Assembly: GCF_000142805.1 (NCBI RefSeq)
Contig: NC_013084.1
Location: forward strand, 124,001 to 188,000
Length of the DNA: 64,000 nt
Reading direction: 5' to 3'
From: Lachancea thermotolerans CBS 6340
Lineage: Eukaryota > Ascomycota > Saccharomycetes > Saccharomycetales > Saccharomycetaceae
Part shown: positions 35,110 to 43,261 of the stretch, in pieces
Numbering within the stretch: position 1 is the first letter of the stretch
How the letters are laid out: each line of letters opens with the position of its first letter
The notes under the pieces: model-generated
Databases searched by the model: none
The model's input: only the letters and a program-made list of their open reading frames with translations
What the model was told of the DNA's origin: nothing
Program-made: the position numbers and the translations under genes

Positions 35110-37554
35110 CTACTTCTTGCTATTACGTAGCTTCTTCTCTCTTTCGTACTTTCCTTTTTCCATTCCCTCCTCTGTGCTAATTTGGTTGATGATGCGCGCC
35201 ATTTTAGAGTGATAATCAGCATAGTCCTTTTTCTTCGTTTCAATTTGCTGTCTAGCCTCAAACCTCGTGTCTTTACGAATCTCTTTCATAGTGAACTTAC
35301 GCTCCTTCTTCAATTGGGCCTTCATCTTGTTTACTTCGTTTCTAGTTCTATCTGGGTCGTAAGACTTTTTGTCTGGATTGAAGTTCTCTTCATACTTTGG
35401 AACGTGCGAAGGAATACTCACGGGGCGATGATTCTGCAGCGAGAGAGGGAAATGTTCATGAAACTTTTCGAATTTCTCAATTTTCTCCAGAATAACTTTT
35501 GGTTTCTCAAAATCTTCGTAGATTTGCGAAAATGCTGAAAGTATTCTTTTGAAAGATAAGGTGAGCTCTTGAAAAGAGGAAAGTTCCTTCCACACCAAAG
35601 AAATCGCCTCTTCGAGTGAAGCTAGGATGTTGCACAAAAGGGCAGACTTTTCTTGGTCATTTGGAACATAGTCCTGCGACATTGCCTGACGGAGATTTAA
35701 ATTATGGGAACCGATAGCAGCTAAGTCCAGCTTTTGAGGGGCGTTCAGGTCTTCTGAATCTTGAATGATATGCGCTAAGCCACTAGATGATTTTTCTTTC
35801 GAGGTTAGAGGCAGCAATGTTACCAAAGACTTCTCAAAAAAGTAAACGAGCTCTGGTACGAGTCTCTTACCCATGTTTTGGTAGCTCAAAGATATTCTTG
35901 CTAGAACAGCGCAAAAGAAAACATTCTGGAAGCTGTTGAGCTTTGTTTGCTCTAAGAGTTCGCCTATCAAAACGTTGCAGGGTGTTACAACCAGATGGTA
36001 ATGGTCTGAAGTGGAGAAAATATAGCCGACGAGGGTGAAGAAAATAAGGTCCGCGGTTGAAAGTCCATGTGACCTTTCGTTCTTAAACCTTTCTTGGATC
36101 TCGCTTGTAATTTCTCGACAGGTCTCTGATAATGGCTCGTTGTACTTTTGAGCCATTGACCTGAGAATAGCGATCAACGAGTTTTGAACACTGCCAAACA
36201 GCTCAAGGTGGGAATCATCGTATGACACTGAGAGAGAAAGTATGTGTCTCAAAAGGACGCCAGTGAACACCCCCAGTTTTCCTTTGTTCCCCATAGCTAG
36301 ACTTGGCTGGTACGTTCTAATTATTTCTTTCACCATGTTAGGATGCTCTCTAAGCTCATAACTTTGTAAAAAATCCTTCAGTTCTTCCTCAGTTTGGGGA
36401 CAAGGGATTACAGAAACGGCTTTACTCTTTCCCCCGAAAGATTTAGTTTCGTCACCACCAGGGAGCTCAACATCCTCGAGTTCACTACCATCAGTTTCAT
36501 TCAAATCTTCGTTCTCAGAATCTTCGCCTGCCCAGAATTCTTCACCCAGGTCTTCGACGCCTTGATCTTCTTCCTCACCAAACATGCCTCTCATTCTATC
36601 GAGCCTTGCTTGCTCCAATTTTTGACGTTTTTCTTCATTTTCTTTCTCGAGTTCTTCTTCGGTCTTCGTTCGCTCAGCTGGTGCGGCTCTTCTATCGAGG
36701 CCGAGCTCCCTAACCTTCGTATCATATTCCTTATCAAACTCCTTGCTGTTATTTTGATCAGTTTTTTTGGCTTTTGGCAGGGAGTTAAGCTCTGCCATGA
36801 CGTCTTCAAATTCGTCGTCGACATCCTGAATATCGTCTTCCAATTTCTCCTGCGCCTTTTGTCTTTCTTGCTTGTAAAATTTTGACTTGGCAATAACCTC
36901 TTTCATGACCTCAGCTTTTGTCTTCTTCCTAGCAGGTAGTTCGGCATTTTCATCACCAAACTCGCGCTCGCTTCTTTTAGAGGAGCCTTTGTTTCCGGTG
37001 TCCTCATCTAAACCAAGGTCGTCCTCTTGGAAATCGTCTTGAAACGAAAGTGACTTTCCATAATGCGTAAGTTTTTCTCCATATACATCATCGTCGCCAG
37101 CATCGTCATCGTCATCCAAGTTAAAGAGCGATCTTCTTGACGAAGCTTGGCTCTGCTTTTCCCTGGTAAAACGTTCGAGCATTTTTTCCTCCTCGGTCAA
37201 GCCCTTAAAGTTCTCACCAAATCTTCTGTCAAGCAGCCCACCAAGTCTGTTTTTACTCTTCTTCTTGGCTTCGTAAACCTGCTTTCTCTGCTCTTCGCCG
37301 ATCTGTTTCGAAATCCCGGGTTTGCCAACAGGCTGCGCGACTCTTTTCGCTTCCGCACCTCTTTTGTCACGGTTCATTTTCACATCGAAAGGATTGAACT
37401 GCTCCCGAATTCTGGCAATAGCCTTCGTCCTTTCATCACGGTCGTATTCCTTAGCCTTTCGCTTCAGTTTTTTGGAGCCTTTCACATTAGTTTGGCCCGT
37501 GAAACCCTGCTCTTTCAAAGCATTTTTAAGGTTCTTCAGCTGAGACCCGGCCAT
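35110..37554 (-). CDS. NOP14: Nop14, nucleolar 40S biogenesis factor
   Basis: An 814-residue Nop14-family protein (S. cerevisiae YDL148C, 810), a large SSU-processome subunit needed for 18S rRNA maturation and 40S export. Seen: the start MAGSQLKNLKNALKEQGFTG; a basic N-terminal third with FNPFDVKMNRDKRG; the middle ERFTREKQSQASS segment and strongly acidic regions (about 310-380); a helical-repeat C-terminal half including QSYELREHPNMVKEIIRTYQ; and a highly charged basic C-terminus ending in KYEREKKLRNSKK. The ATG at 37554 is the first in frame. The upstream region has two PAC elements and an RRPE, and it is divergent from RPN5. Confidence 0.96.
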   Translation of the reverse strand: MAGSQLKNLKNALKEQGFTGQTNVKGSKKLKRKAKEYDRDERTKAIARIREQFNPFDVKMNRDKRGAEAKRVAQPVGKPGISKQIGEEQRKQVYEAKKKSKNRLGGLLDRRFGENFKGLTEEEKMLERFTREKQSQASSRRSLFNLDDDDDAGDDDVYGEKLTHYGKSLSFQDDFQEDDLGLDEDTGNKGSSKRSEREFGDENAELPARKKTKAEVMKEVIAKSKFYKQERQKAQEKLEDDIQDVDDEFEDVMAELNSLPKAKKTDQNNSKEFDKEYDTKVRELGLDRRAAPAERTKTEEELEKENEEKRQKLEQARLDRMRGMFGEEEDQGVEDLGEEFWAGEDSENEDLNETDGSELEDVELPGGDETKSFGGKSKAVSVIPCPQTEEELKDFLQSYELREHPNMVKEIIRTYQPSLAMGNKGKLGVFTGVLLRHILSLSVSYDDSHLELFGSVQNSLIAILRSMAQKYNEPLSETCREITSEIQERFKNERSHGLSTADLIFFTLVGYIFSTSDHYHLVVTPCNVLIGELLEQTKLNSFQNVFFCAVLARISLSYQNMGKRLVPELVYFFEKSLVTLLPLTSKEKSSSGLAHIIQDSEDLNAPQKLDLAAIGSHNLNLRQAMSQDYVPNDQEKSALLCNILASLEEAISLVWKELSSFQELTLSFKRILSAFSQIYEDFEKPKVILEKIEKFEKFHEHFPLSLQNHRPVSIPSHVPKYEENFNPDKKSYDPDRTRNEVNKMKAQLKKERKFTMKEIRKDTRFEARQQIETKKKDYADYHSKMARIINQISTEEGMEKGKYEREKKLRNSKK

Positions 37555-37637
37555 GTTATCTTATGATAAAACACCCAACAGTAAGTCACCTTAGAATTGT
37601 CAGAGCTTAGAACTGAAAAGTGAACGATTAGGCCTAG

Positions 37638-37669
37638 CTCATCGCATCTCATCGCGTCCAGAAAATTTT
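37638..37669 (-). promoter_or_regulatory. Two PAC elements plus RRPE upstream of NOP14
   Basis: On the NOP14 strand GCGATGAG occurs at 37638-37645 and 37648-37655, spaced 10 bp, and AAAATTTT (RRPE core) is at 37662-37669. They lie about 85-115 bp upstream of the NOP14 ATG, the usual position for this pair in ribosome-biogenesis genes. The order, with RRPE distal to PAC, is also usual. Confidence 0.82.
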
Positions 37670-37713
37670 ACCATTTCAGAATCGCTTTAAACGAGTATAG
37701 CTTGTTAATTTCA

Positions 37714-37722
37714 GGTGGCAAA
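37714..37722 (+). promoter_or_regulatory. PACE element (Rpn4 site) upstream of RPN5
   Basis: GGTGGCAAA is an exact match to the proteasome-associated control element bound by Rpn4. It lies 98 bp upstream of the RPN5 ATG, in the usual window for proteasome genes, in the 265 bp divergent NOP14/RPN5 promoter. Confidence 0.85.
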
Positions 37723-37819
37723 ATCGTGATAGTTGTGAAAGCCTAAGGACACATATAATTGAGGGCCTTCACCAATTGCATACCATTCGAAAGTCCTGGT
37801 CTCTTCATTCAACTATAAA

Positions 37820-39145
37820 ATGTCTAGAGACGCACCTTTGAAAGCGGAAAAGGATTATACTGAAATTCTGAAGGAAGAGCTTCCTAAAATTGAGGTCTTA
37901 GCTCAAAATGATACACAAGGTGCTTTGGACAAGCTACTGGTGCTTGAGAAGAAAACTCGGCAGTCATCCGACTTAGAGTCATCAAAAAAAGTTCTAGCGA
38001 GTATTGTTGAACTCCTTGTCGGCAAAAACCAATGGGGCGAACTGGATGAGCAACTTATTGCGCTGTCTAAGAAACACGGGCAACTGAAAATGTCCGTGCA
38101 GTTCATGGTTCAGAAGATCATGGAACACCTGGAACAGCTGCAGGACCTAAAAACAAAGGTTAAAGCAATTGAAACCATCAGAACGGTCACCGAGAACAAG
38201 ATATTCGTCGAGGTCGAGAGAGCGCGTGTCACGCGTATTCTAACCGAAATTCGCAGATCAGAAGGAGACATTGACCAGGCAACCGATCTGTTGTGCTCAT
38301 TACAGGTCGAGACATTCGGTTCGATGGACATGTACGAGAAGATTGGGTTCATTCTCGAGCAGATGGAGCTAAGCATCCTCAGGGGTGACTACTCACAGGC
38401 AACCGTTCTTTCGCGCAAGGTTTTGAGAAAGACATTTAAGAACGAGAAGTACGAGGCCCTGAAGCTGGACTATTTCGAACTCCTGATCAAAATTGGCCTC
38501 CATAAGCGCGATTATCTCCAGGTTGCACAGTACTATCAAGAAATATACAACACCGAGAGCATTAAAAAGGACGAGGCTAAGTGGAAGCATGCGTTGACGC
38601 ATGTCGTACTTTTCCTGGTGCTGACCCCATACGACAATCTCCAGAACGATTTGATTCACAAAGTTCAGCTCGACAACAATCTCAAAAAGTTGGAAAAACC
38701 AGAGTCTTTGGTGAAGTTGTTCACAACAGCCGAACTAATGAGGTGGCCGTTCGTGAAGGAGTCTTATGAATCGTTTTTGAATTCAGACGATGTCGCGTTT
38801 GGCAAAAACAACGCGCATTGGGAGGATCTAAGGAAAAGGGTTATTGAGCACAACTTGAGGGTTGTTTCCAAATACTACACACGCATTAACTTGTCGAGAC
38901 TCAATGAGCTCCTAGATCTGACAGAAACTGAAACTGAAAGATTTATCAGCGATTTGGTCAATCAAGGTGTTATCTATGCCAAGATCAACAGACCGGCTAA
39001 AATTGTAAATTTCGGCAGACCCAAGAACTCAAGCTTACTTCTGAACGAGTGGTCGCAAAATGTTGATCAGCTTTTGGAACACATTGAAACAATAGGTCAT
39101 TTGATCACCAAGGAGGAAATCTTGCATGGATTGAAGGGGAACTAG
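37820..39145 (+). CDS. RPN5: Rpn5, proteasome lid (and COP9-like) PCI subunit
   Basis: A 441-residue orthologue of Rpn5 (YDL147W, 445), a helical-repeat scaffold of the 26S proteasome lid; in S. cerevisiae it also serves in the COP9 signalosome-like complex. Seen: N-terminal TPR-like helices through about 300, then a PCI domain (about 310-415) with the winged-helix segment including RLNELLDLTETETERFISDL and IYAKINRPAKIVNF. The start MSRDAPLKAEKDYTEILKEE fits the family. Its PACE element supports proteasome co-regulation. Confidence 0.97.
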   Translation: MSRDAPLKAEKDYTEILKEELPKIEVLAQNDTQGALDKLLVLEKKTRQSSDLESSKKVLASIVELLVGKNQWGELDEQLIALSKKHGQLKMSVQFMVQKIMEHLEQLQDLKTKVKAIETIRTVTENKIFVEVERARVTRILTEIRRSEGDIDQATDLLCSLQVETFGSMDMYEKIGFILEQMELSILRGDYSQATVLSRKVLRKTFKNEKYEALKLDYFELLIKIGLHKRDYLQVAQYYQEIYNTESIKKDEAKWKHALTHVVLFLVLTPYDNLQNDLIHKVQLDNNLKKLEKPESLVKLFTTAELMRWPFVKESYESFLNSDDVAFGKNNAHWEDLRKRVIEHNLRVVSKYYTRINLSRLNELLDLTETETERFISDLVNQGVIYAKINRPAKIVNFGRPKNSSLLLNEWSQNVDQLLEHIETIGHLITKEEILHGLKGN

Positions 39146-39220
39146 TCACTAGCGAAGAAAGAGCAACTGTATGTAAACTACGTATTGCAAATGCAAGTAA
39201 GTGACGCCAGTGGCAGAACC

Positions 39221-39888
39221 TTATTCGTTCTGTTGGTTCCTTTTTTGACGAGCGCTTTCCACCAAGCTATCCCAACGTTCTTTCAGTTTCACAATTTGCC
39301 CGGTTAACTTTCGATTCTCCCTGACAAGCTGTTCAACCTTATTGTCATACTCTTTGAATTTCTGCTGATCTATGAGAGCAAAGCTTTTGAAAAGTTGGGA
39401 AACTTCTTTGGATATGGAGTTTTCTATTTCAGAGGCTGAAACGCCGGACTTTGGGTCTGTCTTTCCTCTGACAATGGCCAATATATTATTTTGAAATCCG
39501 CTTAGTCTGTATGCTGCCATAGGTTCGTGAGATGCAGTGTCGTTTGTTTCAATGGGGGAGCTCTGAGCGCTGAACTTCCCGAGTATTTGGATCTCTCGTA
39601 TTTTCCTGTTGAGATCTTTCTTCAGTAAGTTCAAGGCTTGCTTCAGATCTCCAACGTTCGCGATGCTCTTGTGCTGGATCTCAAGTTGGTTAATTGCCTC
39701 GGCGCTCTTTTTGTAAGTTTCAATTGATTCACTGAACTTCCTATCGCGAAGCTGCATCTCTGCGCTTTCAATCAGTTTATAAACCTATCTCATAACGAGA
39801 AACCTAGTTAATATATGAACTAGTAGTCGTCAAGTCTAGAGGAGTTCCTGTTGAGCTTTAATTTGCGTACTTCCGTCAAATCCGCCAT
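39221..39888 (-). CDS. ATG38: Atg38, PI3-kinase complex I subunit (two exons)
   Basis: Spliced gene: exon 1 is 39871-39888 and exon 2 is 39221-39784, together 193 residues. Atg38 (YLR211C, 226) joins Vps34 complex I and supports autophagy. Exon 1 gives MADLTE and exon 2 opens VYKLIESAEMQLRDRKFSES, collinear with the S. cerevisiae N-terminus (TLAEVYTIIEDAEQECRKGD), whose gene is also spliced near this point. An MIT-like N-terminal helix bundle is followed by a C-terminal coiled coil (KFKEYDNKVEQLVRENRKL, then KERWDSLVESARQKRN). The longest continuous frame starts only at the Met of exon 2 (39757) and would lose the first 15 residues. Confidence 0.88.
39785..39870 (-). other. ATG38 intron (86 nt)
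   Basis: Donor GTACGC directly follows the sixth codon (GAA), branch motif TATTAAC is at 39807-39813 (one change from TACTAAC), and the acceptor TAG is at 39785-39787, about 20 nt past the branch motif. Reading through would hit TAG in the intron after 22 codons. The GTACGC donor departs from GTATGT at positions 4 and 6, which is unusual. Confidence 0.78.
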
Positions 39889-40061
39889 CTTGGTGAGGTT
39901 TCTTGGTGAGATTGCTTGATGCCATTAGGTGTTATCGCGATTTATTACACCTTGATTTCCGGGGAAGCTTATTTTTCAATCTGTGGAACTAGCTTATATC
40001 AACTGACTTCATGAGAAGCACAAACAAAAAAGGTATTCCAAATTAAGTCATTCGTTTGCCC

Positions 40062-41513
40062 ATGGAGCGCGGTTCATCATCACCCGATGATGAAGAACCC
40101 AATGCTGCATATTCTCCTAGTATTTTTTGGGAGGAGATGGAACATCTGCTTAAAGTCCCCGATGTGACCGATGAAACCCAGGTTAATACTGCGTTGGTCA
40201 AATACATAAAACATGGTTCCGATAGTTATCAAAAATGTGTCAAGACCGAGCAAGGCCTTTACCGACTTGGAGTAACATTCACTGAATCGACGATGTTTCA
40301 CAGAAATAAGATGTTTGTGGTGAGCAAATTGTTGTCGTTGCTCAGTGTGGATCTTCTGGAGTGTAACCTGAAATTTATTATAAGCTACATCATATTGTGC
40401 GCTTCAAAAAGCGACCTTTCTGTATTGGAATTGTTGGTGGAATTCCAGGGCTTTACTGTTGTTTACAATAATCTCTACAGCACCTTTGCGTATTTGAATC
40501 GATATGGCGAAGATATTGCTCCCAGCTCGAGCTCAGGCCCCAGGTCGGATGCTGGAACTGAAATTGAGTCTGAAATCATTGAGAGCCTAAAGCAAGTTTC
40601 CACAATATTAATGGATATTCTCTTCCAAATATTCAAATACTCAAAATGCGACATCGTCAATCTAAGTATTGTAGACGACTTCTTTGTCTACTACCTCATG
40701 CGGACTATGAGATCGGAAACTACGGAAGATATATTCAACAATGCAAAATTTAAGTTGTTGCTTGCATTGAATGAGCAGTACATGATATTTTCTTACCAAT
40801 ACGAATTGGAAAATCGTGTTTACAAATACTTGGTTGACAGCACAGTTTCCAAGAGCTTTGTCGAGCTGTTACTTTTGAAATTCAATAGGGTTACCGATAG
40901 ATCGCTCCAAATTATGCTGTGTAAGATCGTTTACCTCATTTTGACGATGGATGAGAGCTATGCTAAAGACTTTTTCTATCTGAACGATCTTCACGTTTTA
41001 GTCGATGTCTTGATCCGGGAGCTCAACAACATTGCTGACGACGAGGAGCTTATTAGGAACACTGTGTTGAGAGTACTCTTTCCTTTGCTAAGAAACACAG
41101 AGCTTGCTCAAACGCAGTATCGCAGATCAGATTTAATTGACATTCTACAGCATCTGTCCTCTCTCGATAACGTGTGTTCCTCGGGTGAGACAAAAGATGA
41201 ACATAGAACAACGGTGAGATTGGCTCAAAAATGTTTGAAGCAAATTGATTGGTTGCAGGTCCCTGTTGTCGACACTTCCGACCAGACCGTGCCAGTATAT
41301 AGTGACGATTCTAGGGAAATGAGCGTAAGTACAGGCTCATTATCTTCCCCTTACGACTTTCAGGAGAAGCACCTCTATGGCAACTACGATGCTTCATTAT
41401 CGGCGGAGTCTATTACGAAGCGATTGCAGCCTCCTCCTCCTCCGCCAGCAAGAAAGCATCCACACCGCCTCGGTAGTGGACAAAAAATAGCACAATTCAG
41501 GCCAAAATCCTGA
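40062..41513 (+). CDS. LDB17: Ldb17, endocytic coat/actin regulator
   Basis: A 483-residue orthologue of Ldb17 (YDL146W, 491), an endocytic patch protein that regulates actin assembly and binds SH3 proteins such as Sla1. Seen: a mostly helical body (about 20-390) with segments like RLGVTFTESTMFHRNKMFVV and DDEELIRNTVLRVLFPLLRN, and a C-terminal tail with a polyproline stretch (QPPPPPPARKHPHR) that fits SH3 binding. The frame begins two codons earlier at a TTG, so the ATG at 40062 is used. It is divergent from ATG38 and converges on TUB4. Confidence 0.94.
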   Translation: MERGSSSPDDEEPNAAYSPSIFWEEMEHLLKVPDVTDETQVNTALVKYIKHGSDSYQKCVKTEQGLYRLGVTFTESTMFHRNKMFVVSKLLSLLSVDLLECNLKFIISYIILCASKSDLSVLELLVEFQGFTVVYNNLYSTFAYLNRYGEDIAPSSSSGPRSDAGTEIESEIIESLKQVSTILMDILFQIFKYSKCDIVNLSIVDDFFVYYLMRTMRSETTEDIFNNAKFKLLLALNEQYMIFSYQYELENRVYKYLVDSTVSKSFVELLLLKFNRVTDRSLQIMLCKIVYLILTMDESYAKDFFYLNDLHVLVDVLIRELNNIADDEELIRNTVLRVLFPLLRNTELAQTQYRRSDLIDILQHLSSLDNVCSSGETKDEHRTTVRLAQKCLKQIDWLQVPVVDTSDQTVPVYSDDSREMSVSTGSLSSPYDFQEKHLYGNYDASLSAESITKRLQPPPPPPARKHPHRLGSGQKIAQFRPKS

Positions 41514-41565
41514 AGCAGCATATGCATAATTAGGACTCAAGTTAATATCAAAATCATTACATGTA

Positions 41566-42972
41566 TCAAATGATGTCGTCTCCATCGGCATCAAGCATGC
41601 CCCCATTTCCAACGATGTTCTCCTCTTCCATTAGCACATCATCCATAAAAGTTTCTTGTTCTGCAGCGTAGTACTCATTGATGCAGGATTGAACTACCTC
41701 GCGAGACTCAATAAACTCTTCTGCTCCATTTTGAAACATTTTTCCATCTTGGTACATATGCAGAAAGGCACCTCTTTTGAACAGGACGTCAAAACTTGAG
41801 CATGCCGTCTGAAGCAATGCATTCACAGACGTTGTGTTAGCCAGCATCATTCCACTCACCTTATCTGAATCTGGTGTTACATTGTACGCCGATTTTTTGC
41901 CAACGTTGACATGAAGCGCGCTCGATGACCAAGGTGGAAACTTGATTCGCTGCTGTGATTTCAAAATTGCCCTTGTGATGTCTGCCTGGTCTGTTGGGCC
42001 GAGTATTGAATTGTAGATACTGAGGTATACTGGCGTATCGTTGTTTCGCAGGACCATACTATTGCTCTTGTCAAAAAGGTCCAGAATCACGTCATAAGCA
42101 GAGCTCTTTTTAAAGTCTCTCACCCCAGGAATGAAGTCGGACGTAAATGGCGTAAAGCTTGGAACAAGGAAATGCAAGTCTGCTGTTGGAACCAGCGTAG
42201 AAAAAATGCTGGGAAGAGAATTGTACATGTAGCTGGGAAACCTTAAACTGTTTGTGATGGAGGACAATACACTTGCAATTAATTGATTTGTTTGCTCGTA
42301 GCTGGTGTTGCGATCCCTGAAGACGCGTGTTGCGAGATTCAATAGGGCCTTGTTATCAAACACAACAGATGCGTCGCTATGTTCTATCAAGCGCCTCAAA
42401 GTTAAAATGGTGTTGTAAGGTTGTATGACCACTTCGGACTCGCTGCTTGGAAAAACAGAATAAGTCGTAATTATTTTCTTGTGATATCTATCGGAAAGAG
42501 CTTCCAGGAAGTTAGACCCAAGTCCAGATCCAGTCCCCCCTGCCACAGAGTGAAGAAGTTGGAAACCTTCAAAACTTTCCGTTGCGTCGATTTCCTTGTC
42601 AACCATATTTATGAATTCCTCCTGGTTTTCCAGCCCATGATCGTAACCTTTTGACCATGCGTTTCCCGCCCCAAGCTCGTCTTTAGAAACCCAGACGTTT
42701 CTCTCGTTGAAGAGCCCTGGAAAGGAATTTTGAACATCAGCTATCGCGCTTGGCTCTAGGTCAAAAAGCAGAGCGCGCGGCGTATATCTGTTGCTGTCGT
42801 TTTGCTTAAAAAATATTGTAGGATCATCTTCCTCTACCGTGTCGCTCTCATTGGTACTCAAGCTTTGTCCATCCCTACTGATCCCATGCTCTTTGATCAG
42901 TTGTGACCAGAATTGCTTACCTACCTGATTGCCACATTGTCCAATCTGAAGAGTTATTATCTCTCCCGTCAT
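41566..42972 (-). CDS. TUB4: Gamma-tubulin
   Basis: A 468-residue gamma-tubulin, orthologue of Tub4 (YLR212C, 473), the microtubule-nucleating subunit of the gamma-tubulin small complex with Spc97 and Spc98 at spindle pole bodies. Seen: the N-terminal GEIITLQIGQCGNQVGKQFW motif, the tubulin GTP signature GGTGSGLGSNFLE near residue 145, the DLEPSAI segment, and an acidic, unstructured C-terminal tail (DDVLMEEENIVGNGG). Like other budding yeast gamma-tubulins it is divergent from animal ones. The ATG at 42972 is the first in frame. An MCB-like ACGCGT lies about 150 bp upstream. Confidence 0.96.
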   Translation of the reverse strand: MTGEIITLQIGQCGNQVGKQFWSQLIKEHGISRDGQSLSTNESDTVEEDDPTIFFKQNDSNRYTPRALLFDLEPSAIADVQNSFPGLFNERNVWVSKDELGAGNAWSKGYDHGLENQEEFINMVDKEIDATESFEGFQLLHSVAGGTGSGLGSNFLEALSDRYHKKIITTYSVFPSSESEVVIQPYNTILTLRRLIEHSDASVVFDNKALLNLATRVFRDRNTSYEQTNQLIASVLSSITNSLRFPSYMYNSLPSIFSTLVPTADLHFLVPSFTPFTSDFIPGVRDFKKSSAYDVILDLFDKSNSMVLRNNDTPVYLSIYNSILGPTDQADITRAILKSQQRIKFPPWSSSALHVNVGKKSAYNVTPDSDKVSGMMLANTTSVNALLQTACSSFDVLFKRGAFLHMYQDGKMFQNGAEEFIESREVVQSCINEYYAAEQETFMDDVLMEEENIVGNGGMLDADGDDII

Positions 42973-43123
42973 TAGAATACGAGAAAGGGTCCCAGGAGGC
43001 GTCGATCAGAGAATCTCTTCGAAATCTAACCCGAGCGGTTCGCGATTTACAAGTTCTATTTGATGTTTACAATGTCCAAGAATCATGGATCGCTTTGTAC
43101 GCGATCATTGTAATGGTTCCTAG

Positions 43124-43129
43124 ACGCGT
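43124..43129. promoter_or_regulatory. MCB element (ACGCGT) upstream of TUB4
   Basis: A single ACGCGT, the MluI cell-cycle box bound by MBF (Mbp1-Swi6), lies 152 bp upstream of the TUB4 ATG in the 289 bp separating TUB4 from COP1. One copy of a 6-mer is weak evidence, but its position is typical for G1/S genes. Confidence 0.4.
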
Positions 43130-43261
43130 TGGCGGACAAGCGAAGACTTGATCTAGGCCTCAGACAAGAACACTTGGTTCTTCTAACTACAGCTCGTATT
43201 CAAAATGGTTCTCGGATTGATTTGTTATATATAGAGGTGACGTACGGCGGCGCGTTTGCCG

